Below are positions 7,110 through 16,140 of a DNA stretch of 55,724 nucleotides, piece after piece. Origin of the DNA: Amycolatopsis acidicola (GTDB lineage Bacteria; Actinomycetota; Actinomycetes; Mycobacteriales; Pseudonocardiaceae); contig NZ_VMNW02000057.1 in NCBI RefSeq assembly GCF_007713735.2, forward strand, positions 1 through 55,724, read 5' to 3'. The notes under the pieces were generated by a model that saw only the letters and a program-made list of their open reading frames with translations, ran no database searches and was not told the origin of the DNA. The translations under genes were made by a program, and so were the position numbers. Numbering within the stretch: the first letter of the stretch is position 1; each line of letters begins with the position of its first letter.

Positions 7110-8582
7110 ATGCGCGCGCAGGACGAGACGCCGCCGGTGACCGGGGTCAGCCGGCTGCTGATCGACGGGCGGCTGGTCGGAACGAGCAGCACGTTCGGCT
7201 CCGTCAACCCCGCCACGGGTGAGGTGTTCGCCGAGGCGCCCGACGCGACGGCGGCCGAGGCGGAGGCGGCGATCGCCGCGGCGCGGCGTGCCTTCGACAC
7301 CACGGATTGGGCCACCGACAAGGACTTCCGGGTGCGCTGCCTGCGTCAGTTCCACGACGCGCTCGTCGAGCACAAGGAAGAGCTGCGCGAGCTGACCATC
7401 GCCGACGTCGGCGCGCCGCGCGTGCTCACCTACGGCGCGCAGCTGGAAGAGCCGATCGGACTGGTCCGCTACTACGCCGACCTGCTCGCCGGGCACCCGC
7501 TGACCGAGGAGCTGGGCGAGAGTGAGGTGCGCGGCCAGAAGCACCGCCGCTGGGTGGAGCTGGAAGCCGCGGGCGTCGTCGGCGCCATCATCGCCTACAA
7601 CTACCCGAACCAGCTCGCGCTCGCGAAACTCGCGCCCTCGCTGGCGGCGGGCTGCACCGTCGTGCTCAAGGGAGCGCCCGACACCCCGCTGGTCACCCTC
7701 GCGCTCGGCGAGCTGATCGCCCGGTACACCGACATCCCGCCCGGAGTGGTCAACGTGCTGAGTTCGTCCGGCAGCGAAGTGGGCGAGCTGCTCACCACGC
7801 ATCCGGACGTCGACGTCGTCACCTTCACCGGCTCCACCGCCACCGGCCGCAAGATCATGGCCGCGGCGAGCGGCACCGTGAAGCGGGTTTTCCTGGAACT
7901 GGGCGGAAAGTCCGCGATGGTGCTGCTCGACGACGCCGATTTCGCCACCTGTGCCCAGTTCGCCGCCTTCACCGTGTGCTCGCACGCCGGGCAGGGCTGC
8001 GGCATCACGTCGCGGTTGCTGGTGCCGCGCGAAAAGCACGACGAGATCGTGGCGATGGTCGCGGCCGTGTTCCCGCACATCACGGTCGGCGATCCGGCCA
8101 GCCCGGACAACTACATGGGCCCGCTGATCAGCGCGAAGCAACAGGCCAAAGTGGACGGTCTGGTGCGCCGCGCGGTCGACGCGGGCGCGAAGCTCGTGGC
8201 AGGCGGCGAAAGCAGCGGCCCCGGCTTCTTCTACTCGCCGACGCTGCTGGCGAACGTCGATCCGGACAGCGAGATCGCGCAGGAGGAGGTCTTCGGGCCG
8301 GTGCTCGCGGTGATCCCGTACGAGGACGAGGACGACGCGGTGCGCATCGCCAACAACTCGATCTACGGCCTCTCCGGTGCCGTGCAGAGCGCGAGCGACG
8401 AACGGGCGATCGCCGTGGCGCGCCGCATCCGCACCGGGACGCTGAGCATCAACGGTGGCAACTACTTCGCCCCGGACTCCCCGTTCGGCGGGTACAAGCA
8501 GTCGGGAATCGGCCGCGAGATGGGCGTGCCGGGGCTGGAGGAGTTCATGGAGCGCAAGACGATGGCGGTGGTGGTCAAATGA
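7110..8582 (+). CDS. aldehyde dehydrogenase family protein
   Basis: A 490-residue NAD(P)-dependent aldehyde dehydrogenase of normal length. The general-base glutamate is in ELGGKS (about residue 263) and the catalytic cysteine in AGQGCG (about 297); the cofactor motif TGSTATG precedes them. The C-terminal PFGGYKQSGIGRE segment is standard. ATG at 7110 is preferred over an earlier TTG because GAGGAGG stands just upstream. It likely converts the aldehyde from the mycofactocin-type SDR to an acid, which the next gene could activate with CoA. The stop overlaps the CoA-transferase start by ATGA. Confidence 0.95.
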   Translation: MRAQDETPPVTGVSRLLIDGRLVGTSSTFGSVNPATGEVFAEAPDATAAEAEAAIAAARRAFDTTDWATDKDFRVRCLRQFHDALVEHKEELRELTIADVGAPRVLTYGAQLEEPIGLVRYYADLLAGHPLTEELGESEVRGQKHRRWVELEAAGVVGAIIAYNYPNQLALAKLAPSLAAGCTVVLKGAPDTPLVTLALGELIARYTDIPPGVVNVLSSSGSEVGELLTTHPDVDVVTFTGSTATGRKIMAAASGTVKRVFLELGGKSAMVLLDDADFATCAQFAAFTVCSHAGQGCGITSRLLVPREKHDEIVAMVAAVFPHITVGDPASPDNYMGPLISAKQQAKVDGLVRRAVDAGAKLVAGGESSGPGFFYSPTLLANVDPDSEIAQEEVFGPVLAVIPYEDEDDAVRIANNSIYGLSGAVQSASDERAIAVARRIRTGTLSINGGNYFAPDSPFGGYKQSGIGREMGVPGLEEFMERKTMAVVVK

Positions 8583-9787
8583 GCGGGCCGCTGGACGGGG
8601 TGCGCGTCCTGGAAGTGGCGATGTACGGGTTCGTCCCGTCGGCCGGCGCGGTGCTGGCCGACTGGGGCGCCGACGTGGTCAAGGTCGAGCACGCGGTCAC
8701 GGGCGACCCGCAGCGCGGGCTGCGGCGGACCGGGAAGTACGTGATCGAGGGCGACCCGAACCCGAACATCGAGCACGCGAACCGCGGCAAGCGCAGCATC
8801 GGGCTGGACCTCGCCAACCCCGGAGGCCGCGAGGTGCTGTTCGAACTGGCGGAGCGGGCCGACGTGTTCCTCACCAACTTCCTTCCCGGGGCACGGAAAA
8901 AGCTCGGCATCGACGTGGACGACGTGCGCGCGGTCAACCCGAAGGTGATCTACGCGCGCGGCAGCGGGCTCGGCCCGCGCGGCGCGGAGGCCGACAAGGG
9001 CGGGTTCGACATGACCGCCTTCTGGTGCCGCGGCGCCACCGCCGCCAGCATCACACCGTCCGATCTGGACAGACTGATCAACCCGCCCGCGCCCGCCTAC
9101 GGCGACACGATCTCCGGCACCAACCTCGCCGGCGGGATCACGGCCGCGCTGTTCAAACGGGAACGCACCGGTGAACCGTCCGTTGTGGACGTTTCGCTGC
9201 TGGGCAGCGGGATGTGGGCGATGGGGCACGCGATCGCGGTCTCGCTGCACCTCGGGCAGCCTTGGGAGGCGCCGCCGCTGGACACCCACGGCGCGCCGAC
9301 GAACCCGCTGTCCGGGCTCTACCGCACCGCCGACGGGCACCACGTCAACCTCGTGATGCTGCAGCCGGCGAAGTTCTGGCCGGACGTGTGCCGGCACATC
9401 GACCGCCCCGAACTGGCCGAGGACCCGCGATTCGCCACCACCGAGAAGATCGCGGAAAACACCCAGGCGGCCGTGGAGATCCTCAACGAGGTGTTCGCGA
9501 CCAGGACGCTCGCGGAGTGGTCGGAGCGGTTCGCCACCCTGTCCGGCCCGTGGGCCCCGGTGCAGAACACCTTGCAGCTGCGCGACGACGGGCAGGTGCG
9601 GGCCAACGAATACCTCGTCAAGGCCGGTGAACTGGAGCTGGTCGCCAACCCGGTGCAGTTCGACGTGACCGCGCCGGTACTCGGGCCCGCGCCGGAGTTC
9701 GCCGCGCAGACCGAAGAAGTCCTGCTCGAGCTCGGGCTGGGCTGGGACCGGATCGCCGCGCTCAAGGAGTCGGGCGCGGTCGCCTGA
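8579..9787 (+). CDS. class III (CaiB/BaiF) CoA-transferase
   Basis: A 402-residue family III acyl-CoA transferase: N-terminal LDGVRVLEV, then the GADVVKVEH Rossmann segment, the NRGKRSIGLDL motif and a C-terminal domain starting near NPLSGLYRT. This family moves CoA between acids without a covalent thioester chain like families I and II; a conserved aspartate, probably in KGGFD, forms the acyl anhydride. Translational coupling to the aldehyde dehydrogenase suggests that it activates that acid product. The acceptor and donor are unknown. Confidence 0.93.
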   Translation: MSGPLDGVRVLEVAMYGFVPSAGAVLADWGADVVKVEHAVTGDPQRGLRRTGKYVIEGDPNPNIEHANRGKRSIGLDLANPGGREVLFELAERADVFLTNFLPGARKKLGIDVDDVRAVNPKVIYARGSGLGPRGAEADKGGFDMTAFWCRGATAASITPSDLDRLINPPAPAYGDTISGTNLAGGITAALFKRERTGEPSVVDVSLLGSGMWAMGHAIAVSLHLGQPWEAPPLDTHGAPTNPLSGLYRTADGHHVNLVMLQPAKFWPDVCRHIDRPELAEDPRFATTEKIAENTQAAVEILNEVFATRTLAEWSERFATLSGPWAPVQNTLQLRDDGQVRANEYLVKAGELELVANPVQFDVTAPVLGPAPEFAAQTEEVLLELGLGWDRIAALKESGAVA

Positions 9788-9818
9788 GGCAAGCACACAC
9801 AGCGAAGGAGAAAAACCC

Positions 9819-11003
9819 ATGCCCTCACGCGAGGTGCCGTACCGGCTGTTCGACGCGGACAACCACCTGTACGAGACGGAGGACTCGCTCACGAGGTACC
9901 TGCCGGAGAAGTACCGGAAGGCGATCCAGTACGTGCAGGTGGACGGGCGCACCAAGATCGCCATCCGCGGCCAGATCAGCGACTACATCCCGAACCCGAC
10001 GTTCGAGGTGGTCGCGCGGCCGGGCGCGATGGAGGAGTACTTCAAGAACGGGAACCCCGAAGGCAAGAGCCGCCGGGAGATCTTCGGCAAGCCGATGAAG
10101 TCCGTGCCCGCCTTCCGCGAGCCCGGCCCGCGGCTGGAGCTGATGGACGAGCTGGGCGTGGAGCGCACGCTGATGTTCCCGACGCTCGCGAGCCTCGTCG
10201 AGGAGCGGATGCGGGACGACCCCCAGCTGATCCACGCCGTGGTGCACGCGCTCAACCAGTGGCTGCACGAGGTGTGGGGGTTCGCCTTCAAGGACCGGAT
10301 CTTCACCGTGCCGGTGATCAGCCTCCCGATCGTCGAGGAGGCGATCAAGGAGCTGGAGTGGTGCCTGGAGCGCGGCGCCAGGGCGATCCTGGTGCGCCCG
10401 GCCCCGGTGCCCGGCTACGGCGGGATGCGCTCGTTCGCGCTGCCCGAGTTCGACCCGTTCTGGAAAGTGGTGCAGGACAACGGGGTGCTGGTCGCCATGC
10501 ACTCCTCGGACAGCGGGTACGCGCGTTACCAGAGCGAGTGGGAGGGCAACCAGACCGAGCATCTGCCGTTCGAGGTCAACACGTTCCGGATGGTGGGGGA
10601 GTGGCGTCCGGTCCAGGACGCGGTGGCGTCGTGGGTCTGCCACGGCGCGCTCTACCGGTTCCCGGAACTGAAGGTCGCGGTGATCGAGAACGGGTCCAGC
10701 TGGCTCACGCCGTTGCTGGAAACGCTTTCCGACATCTACAAGAAGGCGCCGAACGCGTTCCCGTCCGACCCGGCCGAGGAGGTCCGCAACCGGATCCACG
10801 TCAGCCCGTTCTTCGAGGACGACATGAGCCACGTCGTGGACGTGCTCGGCGTGGACCGGGTGCTGTTCGGCTCGGACTATCCGCACCCCGAGGGCCTGTC
10901 GGACCCGCTGACGTTCCTCGACACGCTCAAGAGCGTCGCACTCACCGAGGACGACAAGGCGAAGATCATGGGCGGCAACCTGGCGCGGCTGCTGTCGGTG
11001 TGA
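9819..11003 (+). CDS. amidohydrolase family protein (COG2159-like metal-dependent hydrolase)
   Basis: A 394-residue TIM-barrel hydrolase. It begins with the D-x-x-x-H variant YRLFDADNHLYE, has a mid-chain VAMHSSD histidine, and ends with the LFGSDYPHPEG motif typical of the amidohydrolase-2 group (decarboxylases and ring- or C-C-bond hydrolases). AAGGAG precedes the ATG. It follows the CoA-transferase by 31 bases and closes the rightward operon. Its TGA stop is already part of the first unit of the 21-bp array downstream. Confidence 0.9.
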   Translation: MPSREVPYRLFDADNHLYETEDSLTRYLPEKYRKAIQYVQVDGRTKIAIRGQISDYIPNPTFEVVARPGAMEEYFKNGNPEGKSRREIFGKPMKSVPAFREPGPRLELMDELGVERTLMFPTLASLVEERMRDDPQLIHAVVHALNQWLHEVWGFAFKDRIFTVPVISLPIVEEAIKELEWCLERGARAILVRPAPVPGYGGMRSFALPEFDPFWKVVQDNGVLVAMHSSDSGYARYQSEWEGNQTEHLPFEVNTFRMVGEWRPVQDAVASWVCHGALYRFPELKVAVIENGSSWLTPLLETLSDIYKKAPNAFPSDPAEEVRNRIHVSPFFEDDMSHVVDVLGVDRVLFGSDYPHPEGLSDPLTFLDTLKSVALTEDDKAKIMGGNLARLLSV

Positions 11004-11421
11004 GCTGGCCGTTGGGCGTCGGTGAGTTGGCCGCTCGGGTTGGTGAGTTGGCTCCCGGCGTTGGTGAGTTGGCCGCTCGCGTTGGTGAGTTGGCTCCCGG
11101 CGTCGGTGAGTTGGCCGCTCGCGTTGGTGAGTTGGCTCCCGGCGTTGGCGTGTTTGCCGCTCCCTCGGGCGTGTTTGCGGCTCGCGTTGGTCCTCGGATC
11201 CCCGGCGGATCGAGGGTTGGTGTCGGCGGCCAACATGCGTGCGCGGGTGGCCAACTCGCGTTCGGGGGTGGCCAACTCGCGCGCGGGAAAGGCCAACTCG
11301 CGTGTGCGCCGGGAAATGCCAACTCGCGTACCGGGGCGGCCAACGCGCGTACCGGGGTGACCAACTCGTGCGCGTGGGTGGCCAACTCGCGTTCGGGGGC
11401 GGCCAAGATGTGTGGCGGGTG
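11002..11421. repeat. Inverted 21-bp-period arrays (locus 2)
   Basis: The left arm has GAG/GTG-TTGGC-type cores beginning at 11024, 11045, 11066, 11087, 11108, 11129, 11150 and 11171, plus an initial unit at 11002 overlapping the amidohydrolase stop. The right arm has the reverse-complement core GGCCAAC at 11228, 11249, 11270, 11291, then after a 5-base slip at 11317, 11338, 11359, 11380 and 11401. The period is 21 bp, two turns of B-DNA. The two arms could fold into a giant hairpin between convergent genes. There is no gene in 11004-11477. Confidence 0.9.
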
Positions 11422-11436
11422 GCCGGGGGGAAAGCC

Positions 11437-11472
11437 CTTTCCCGGGGCGGCTTCGTTGCCGCCCCGGGAAAG
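11437..11472. terminator. bidirectional intrinsic terminator-like hairpin
   Basis: A perfect 15-bp stem, CTTTCCCGGGGCGGC (11437-11451) with its complement at 11458-11472, encloses the 6-base loop TTCGTT. It stands between the convergent amidohydrolase and ferredoxin genes, just after the 21-bp array. Confidence 0.85.
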
Positions 11473-11477
11473 AACAC

Positions 11478-11672
11478 CTATTCGGCGACGGTGATCGCGC
11501 CTGCCGGGCAGACGCTGGCCGCCTCGCGCGTGGCGGCGTGCAGCTCCTCGCCGGGAGTCTCTTCGAGCAGGATGACGATGCCGTCGTCCTCGCCCTGGTC
11601 GAACACGTCCGGCGCGACGAGCACGCACGTGCCCGCGCCGCAGCACTTGTCGGTGTCGACGCTCACCTTCAT
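11478..11672 (-). CDS. [3Fe-4S] ferredoxin
   Basis: A 64-residue ferredoxin with KCCGAGTC (C-x2-A-x2-C, alanine at the fourth-iron position) and a distal CPAGA. It is the same class as the one at 5814-6005 but clearly divergent in sequence. ATG at 11672 follows AAGGAGAA. It lies 26 bases downstream of the P450 at 11699, and so is probably its dedicated donor. It is acidic throughout, as expected for docking to P450 and reductase. Confidence 0.93.
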   Translation of the reverse strand: MKVSVDTDKCCGAGTCVLVAPDVFDQGEDDGIVILLEETPGEELHAATREAASVCPAGAITVAE

Positions 11673-11698
11673 GGTTTTCTCCTTGTCGGATAGGGGTT

Positions 11699-12904
11699 TC
11701 ACCAGCGGACCGGGACCTGCTGCAGCCCGCCGACGATGAGTCCTTCGAGCCGGCGCAGGTCCTCGGCGGGGACGGCGAGTTCGAGCGTCGGCAGCTTGCG
11801 CAGCAGCACTTCCAGCGCCACCTGCAGCTCGGTGCGGGCCAGCGCCTGGCCGAGGCAGGAGTGGATCCCGGCGCCGAAGGACAGGTGCGGGTTGGGCGTG
11901 CGGCCGAGGTCCATCTCCGCCGCGCCCTCGAAGGCCTCCTCGTCCCGGTTCGCCGCGGCCATGCTGCACACGACCGTCGTCCCGGTCGGCACGACGGTGC
12001 CGGAGAGCTCGATGTCCTCCTCGATGAAGCGCAGCATCCCCAGCCCGGCGTTGGCGTCGAAGCGAAGCGCCTCCTCGACCGCGGTGCGCACCAGGGCCGG
12101 GTTTTCGAGCAGCCGCTCCCATCGCGTCCGGTCGGCGAGCAGCATCGCGACCATCTTGCCGATCATGTTCGCGGTGGTCTCGTGCCCGGCGATCAGCAGC
12201 GCCTGCCCGGTGGCCACGAGCATCCCGTCGGTCCACATCTCGTCGCCGCCGGTGATCAGCTCGCTGAGCAGGTCGTCACCGGGCCGCGCGCGCTTTTCGG
12301 CGATGTGGCCCGCCATGTACTCCCGGAACTCCGCCTGCGCGAGCCCGACCTCGTCGTCGCTGTTGCGGGTCATCGTGAGCATCACGTCGGACCAGTGCGC
12401 GAAGCGGTCGCGGTCGGCGTCCGGCACGCCGAGCATGTCGCAGATGACCCACACGGGCAGCGGGAAAGCCAGTGCCGCCTTGAGATCGGCCGGGTGGCCG
12501 CCCTTGACCATGTCGTCCACGAGCCGCCCGGCCATCGCCTCCATCCCGGGGCGCATCTTCGCCATCCGCTTGGCGGTGAACCACTTGTTGAGCGTGCGCC
12601 GCCAGCGCAGGTGACCTTCGCCGGTCTGCGGCAGCGTCGCGGACATCTCGCTGTTGAACACGCCACCCGACTCGTTGTCCGAGACGCGCGCGGCCTTCTT
12701 GTTGTGCGTCGGGCGGTTGAACCGCGGGTCGGACAGCACCTTCTTGACGTCCTCGTACCGCGTCACCAGCGAGGCCACGTCCCCGCTCGCCATCCGCACA
12801 CCGGTGACCGGGGACTGCCGCCGCAGCCGCGCCCACTCCGCCGGTGGCTCCAGGGTGACTTCCGACTGGATCGGGAAGTCGATCAGCTGCTCGCTCTCGG
12901 TCAT
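11699..12904 (-). CDS. cytochrome P450
   Basis: A 401-residue soluble P450: I-helix AGHETTAN (239-246), ExxR E278-R281 and heme loop FGAGIHSCLG with Cys350. Its length and C-terminal form resemble CYP105/CYP107-type enzymes. ATG at 12904 is selected since GAGGAG sits just upstream; an in-frame TTG 24 bases earlier lacks one. It is divergently placed from the TetR at 13055, which may control it, and is followed by its ferredoxin. Confidence 0.95.
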   Translation of the reverse strand: MTESEQLIDFPIQSEVTLEPPAEWARLRRQSPVTGVRMASGDVASLVTRYEDVKKVLSDPRFNRPTHNKKAARVSDNESGGVFNSEMSATLPQTGEGHLRWRRTLNKWFTAKRMAKMRPGMEAMAGRLVDDMVKGGHPADLKAALAFPLPVWVICDMLGVPDADRDRFAHWSDVMLTMTRNSDDEVGLAQAEFREYMAGHIAEKRARPGDDLLSELITGGDEMWTDGMLVATGQALLIAGHETTANMIGKMVAMLLADRTRWERLLENPALVRTAVEEALRFDANAGLGMLRFIEEDIELSGTVVPTGTTVVCSMAAANRDEEAFEGAAEMDLGRTPNPHLSFGAGIHSCLGQALARTELQVALEVLLRKLPTLELAVPAEDLRRLEGLIVGGLQQVPVRW

Positions 12905-12934
12905 CGATGCTCCTCGCGCTGTGATCAAGTCTGC

Positions 12935-12954
12935 CGGTAGTCAACCAACTACCG
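12935..12954. promoter_or_regulatory. candidate operator, CGGTAGT-N6-ACTACCG
   Basis: A perfect 7-bp inverted repeat (12935-12941 and 12948-12954) sits in the A+T-rich gap between the divergent P450 and TetR genes. The size and position suit binding of the TetR regulator encoded at 13055. No footprint data; inference from symmetry and position. Confidence 0.5.
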
Positions 12955-13054
12955 CATATTAAATCAATCGCTTGACTTAGCTTAGCGGAAGCGGTTAACT
13001 GGTCACCGACCCGGGGCCGAGCCCGGGAAAAACGTGCGAGGTCAGGGTGGTGAG

Positions 13055-13714
13055 ATGGCGGGCATGACCGCGAAAACACCTCGCGCGGACCGCGCGAACG
13101 CGACCAGGGAGAGCATCCTCGCCACCGCCGAACGGCTGTTCGCCGAGCACGGCGTGCACGCGGTGTCCAACAGGCACATCAGCGAAGCCGCGGGCCAGGG
13201 CAACAACGCGGCCGTGAACTACCACTTCGGCGCCAAACCCGATCTCGTCCGCGCCATCATCCGCAAGCACGCGGTGCGCACCGATGAGCTGCGTGACCGG
13301 CTGGTGGAGGAGACCGCGGGCTCGCCGCACGTGCGTGACTGGGTGGCCTGCCTGGTCCGCCCGACCACCCGGCATCTGGACGAACTGGGCAGCCCCACGT
13401 GGTTCGGGCGGTTCAGCGCGCAGGTCATGACCGACCCCGCGCTGCGCGAGATCATGGTGGAGGAGTCGCTGACCTCCGGCTCGCTGGTGCGCGCCGTCGA
13501 GGAGCTGAACCGCTGCCTGCCCGCGCTGCCGACGCCGGTGCGCGCCGAACGCGGGGAAATGGCGCGCGAACTGATGATGCACGTGATCGCCGAGCGGGAA
13601 CGGGCGCTGGCCAAGGGGGAACCCACGCCGCGCGCCGACTGGCACGGCGCCGCCACCGGCCTGATCGACGCGCTGACCGGGCTGTGGCTCGCGCCGGTCA
13701 CGCCGGTGTCCTGA
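13055..13714 (+). CDS. TetR family transcriptional regulator
   Basis: A 219-residue regulator. The N-terminal helix-turn-helix (about residues 15-60) contains ILATAERLFAEHG and ends with the NYHFGAKPDL recognition segment; the rest is a helical ligand domain. ATG at 13055 is preferred, with GTG 13034 and ATG 13064 as alternatives because no strong ribosome-binding site decides. It diverges from the P450-ferredoxin pair and runs 22 bases ahead of the ferredoxin reductase, so it probably autoregulates and controls both transcripts (inference). Confidence 0.9.
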   Translation: MAGMTAKTPRADRANATRESILATAERLFAEHGVHAVSNRHISEAAGQGNNAAVNYHFGAKPDLVRAIIRKHAVRTDELRDRLVEETAGSPHVRDWVACLVRPTTRHLDELGSPTWFGRFSAQVMTDPALREIMVEESLTSGSLVRAVEELNRCLPALPTPVRAERGEMARELMMHVIAERERALAKGEPTPRADWHGAATGLIDALTGLWLAPVTPVS

Positions 13715-13736
13715 ACAACCGAAGGGGGAGTGCCCG

Positions 13737-14903
13737 TTGAGTGAGGACGTCCTGGTGGTCGGCGCGTCCGCGGCCGGTCTGTCCACTGTGGAAGCCTTGC
13801 GGCGCAAGGGGTTCGAGGGCGCGGTGAAGGTGCTGGGCGCCGAGGCGCATCTGCCGTACGACCGGCCGCCGCTGTCCAAGCAGATCCTGGCGGGCAGCTG
13901 GGAGCCCGAACGCGCCCGGCTGCGGCCCTCGGAGGTCCTTTCCGGACTGAACGCCGAGTTCCTGCTCGGCGACGAGGCGACGGCGCTCGACGTGGACGCC
14001 CGCACGGTCACCACCGCCTCCGGCGCCCGGCACACCGCGGGGACGATCGTGCTCGCGACGGGCGTGGTGCCGCGGATGCTGCCGGGGCAGCCGGAGCTCA
14101 CCGGCGTGCACACCCTGCGCACCCTCGACGATTCTCTGGCGCTGCGTAAGGAAATGCTCGCGGCCACCCGGCTCGTGGTCGTCGGCGAAGGCGTACTCGG
14201 CGCGGAAATCGGGGCCACCGCACGGCAACTGGGCCTGGACGTGACGCTCACCGGCCCGCTGCGGGCGCCGATGGCGGGCCAGGTCGGCGAGTTCGTCGGC
14301 GGGCATCTCGCGGAACTGCACGAGCGCAACGGGGTCCGGCTCCGGCTGGGCACCGGCGTGACAGCGCTGCGCGGCGACGACGCGGGCCGGGTCACCGGGG
14401 TCGAGCTGGCGGACGGGGACGTGCTGCCCGCGGATCTGGTCGTGGTCGCCATCGGGGCCGCGCCGGTAACGGATTGGCTTACCAGCAGCCGGCTCACCCT
14501 CGACAACGGCGTGGTGTGCGATTCGCGTTGCCGGGCGGCGCCGGGGATCTATGCCGTCGGCGACCTCGCCCGCTGGTACCACGAACCGCTGGAACGCACG
14601 CTGCGGCTGGAAAACCGCACCAACGCGACGGAACAGGCGCTCGCGGTGGCGGACAACATCCTCGGCGCGGACCGGGCCTACACCCCGGTGCCCTACTTCT
14701 GGTCCGACCAGTTCGACGTGAAGATCCAGGTGCACGGGCTGATCCCGCCGGGCGCCGAACCCACCGTGACCGACGGCGACCCCGCCGAGGGCCGCTTCGT
14801 GGTGCGCTACCGCTCCGGCGGCCGGGACACCGGTGTCCTCGGCTGGAAGATGCCGAAACAGTCCCGCCTCCGCCGAGCCGACATCACCGATTTCTTCAGC
14901 TGA
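13737..14903 (+). CDS. FAD-dependent ferredoxin reductase
   Basis: A 388-residue flavoprotein of the rubredoxin/putidaredoxin reductase type. The FAD motif is VVGASAAGLST near the N-terminus, followed by YDRPPLSK; the second (NAD) motif is VVGEGVLGAE, and the FAD-closing motif is GIYAVGDLA. It likely passes NADH electrons to the two [3Fe-4S] ferredoxins of this locus. The start is TTG at 13737, supported by GGGGGAG six bases upstream; no ATG or GTG in frame fits as well. It is followed by a P450 14 bases on. Confidence 0.92.
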   Translation: MSEDVLVVGASAAGLSTVEALRRKGFEGAVKVLGAEAHLPYDRPPLSKQILAGSWEPERARLRPSEVLSGLNAEFLLGDEATALDVDARTVTTASGARHTAGTIVLATGVVPRMLPGQPELTGVHTLRTLDDSLALRKEMLAATRLVVVGEGVLGAEIGATARQLGLDVTLTGPLRAPMAGQVGEFVGGHLAELHERNGVRLRLGTGVTALRGDDAGRVTGVELADGDVLPADLVVVAIGAAPVTDWLTSSRLTLDNGVVCDSRCRAAPGIYAVGDLARWYHEPLERTLRLENRTNATEQALAVADNILGADRAYTPVPYFWSDQFDVKIQVHGLIPPGAEPTVTDGDPAEGRFVVRYRSGGRDTGVLGWKMPKQSRLRRADITDFFS

Positions 14904-14916
14904 GGGAGCGAACCGC

Positions 14917-16134
14917 ATGACCAGTACCGAGGCCACGACGACCGAGGTACCCGAATTTCCCATGCCCAGGGCGAAAGACCGCCCGTTCGATCCGCCGCCC
15001 GCGGCCCGCGCGACGCTGGCCACGCAGGCCCCGACGCGCGTGAAGGTGTGGGACGGCAGCACCCCCTGGCTCGTCACGCACTACGAGGACCAGCGCGCCC
15101 TGCTGCGCAGCCCGAAGGTCAGCTCGGACGCCCTGCGCCCCGGCTACCCGCTGTCCGTGCCGAGCACCGGACAGCGGTCCGCGATCAGCTTCATCCTCAT
15201 GGACGACCCGGAGCACGCCCGGCTGCGCCGCATGGTCACCGGGTCGTTCAGCGTCAAGCGCATCGCGAAGATGCGCCCGGCGGTGCAGCGGATCGTCGAC
15301 GACCTGATCGACGAGCTGCTGGCCGGGCCGAACCCGGTGGACCTCGTCGAGGCGTTCGCGCTGCCGGTGCCGTCGCTGGTGATCTGCGAACTGCTCGGGG
15401 TGCCCTACTCCGACCACGATTTCTTCCAGGACAACAGCAAGGCGATCATCAACCGGCACACCACGGCCGAAGACCGGATGGCCGCGCACGGCAACCTCGC
15501 CGGGTACCTCGACGGCCTGGTGGGGGAGAAGCTCGAACGGCCGGCGGACGATCTGCTGTCCGGGCTCGCCGGGCGGGTGCGCGCGGGCGAGCTGACGCGG
15601 TCCGAGGCCGCGCAGATGGGCGTGCTGCTGCTGATCGCCGGGCACGAGACCACGGCGAACATGATCGCGCTGGGCACGCTGGCGCTGCTGGAAAACCCGG
15701 CGCAGCTGGCCAGGCTCCGCGACGCGGACGGCCCGGGCCTGGTGTCGTCGGCGGTCGAGGAACTGTTGCGGTACCTGAACATCACGCACAACGGCCGCCG
15801 CCGGGTCGCGCTCGAGGACCTCGAGATCTCCGGGGTGACCATCCGCGCGGGCGAGGGCATCATCCTCGCCAACGACGTCGGCAACCGCGACCCCGACGTG
15901 TTCGAGAACCCGGACGAGCTGGACCTGACGCGTGACGCCCGCCGTCACATCGCGTTCGGTTTCGGGGTGCACCAATGCCTCGGGCAACCGCTGGCCCGGC
16001 TCGAACTGGACATCGTCTACAGCACGCTCTACCGGCGGATCCCGGCGCTCCGGCTGGCCGCGCCGCTGGAGGACATCCCGTTCAAGCACGACGGTTCCGT
16101 GTACGGCGTGTACGAGCTCCCGGTCGCCTGGTAG
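14917..16134 (+). CDS. cytochrome P450 (CYP105-like)
   Basis: A 405-residue P450: I-helix AGHETTAN (241-248), ExxR E282-R285, heme loop FGFGVHQCLG with Cys354, and a C-terminus YGVYELPVAW typical of CYP105-like enzymes. ATG at 14917 follows GAGGGAG. It has no private ferredoxin and probably shares those at 5814 and 11478. It lies between the reductase and an SDR in a compact operon. An upstream in-frame extension into the reductase gene is rejected. Confidence 0.94.
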   Translation: MTSTEATTTEVPEFPMPRAKDRPFDPPPAARATLATQAPTRVKVWDGSTPWLVTHYEDQRALLRSPKVSSDALRPGYPLSVPSTGQRSAISFILMDDPEHARLRRMVTGSFSVKRIAKMRPAVQRIVDDLIDELLAGPNPVDLVEAFALPVPSLVICELLGVPYSDHDFFQDNSKAIINRHTTAEDRMAAHGNLAGYLDGLVGEKLERPADDLLSGLAGRVRAGELTRSEAAQMGVLLLIAGHETTANMIALGTLALLENPAQLARLRDADGPGLVSSAVEELLRYLNITHNGRRRVALEDLEISGVTIRAGEGIILANDVGNRDPDVFENPDELDLTRDARRHIAFGFGVHQCLGQPLARLELDIVYSTLYRRIPALRLAAPLEDIPFKHDGSVYGVYELPVAW

Positions 16135-16140
16135 TCCACA

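Noticed and set aside
11228..11421. CRISPR array
   Set aside because: Short degenerate units with 21-bp period, no constant repeat with unique spacers and no cas genes.
11004..11494. Open frame encoding seven-residue repeats (VGELAAR-like) after the amidohydrolase
   Set aside because: The 21-bp period keeps several frames open on both strands by arithmetic; there is no ribosome-binding site, and the same repeats occur in inverted orientation at other loci.
12961..13000. Second operator in the TetR/P450 gap from CTTAGCTTAG
   Set aside because: Only a short direct repeat without dyad symmetry; not distinctive enough.
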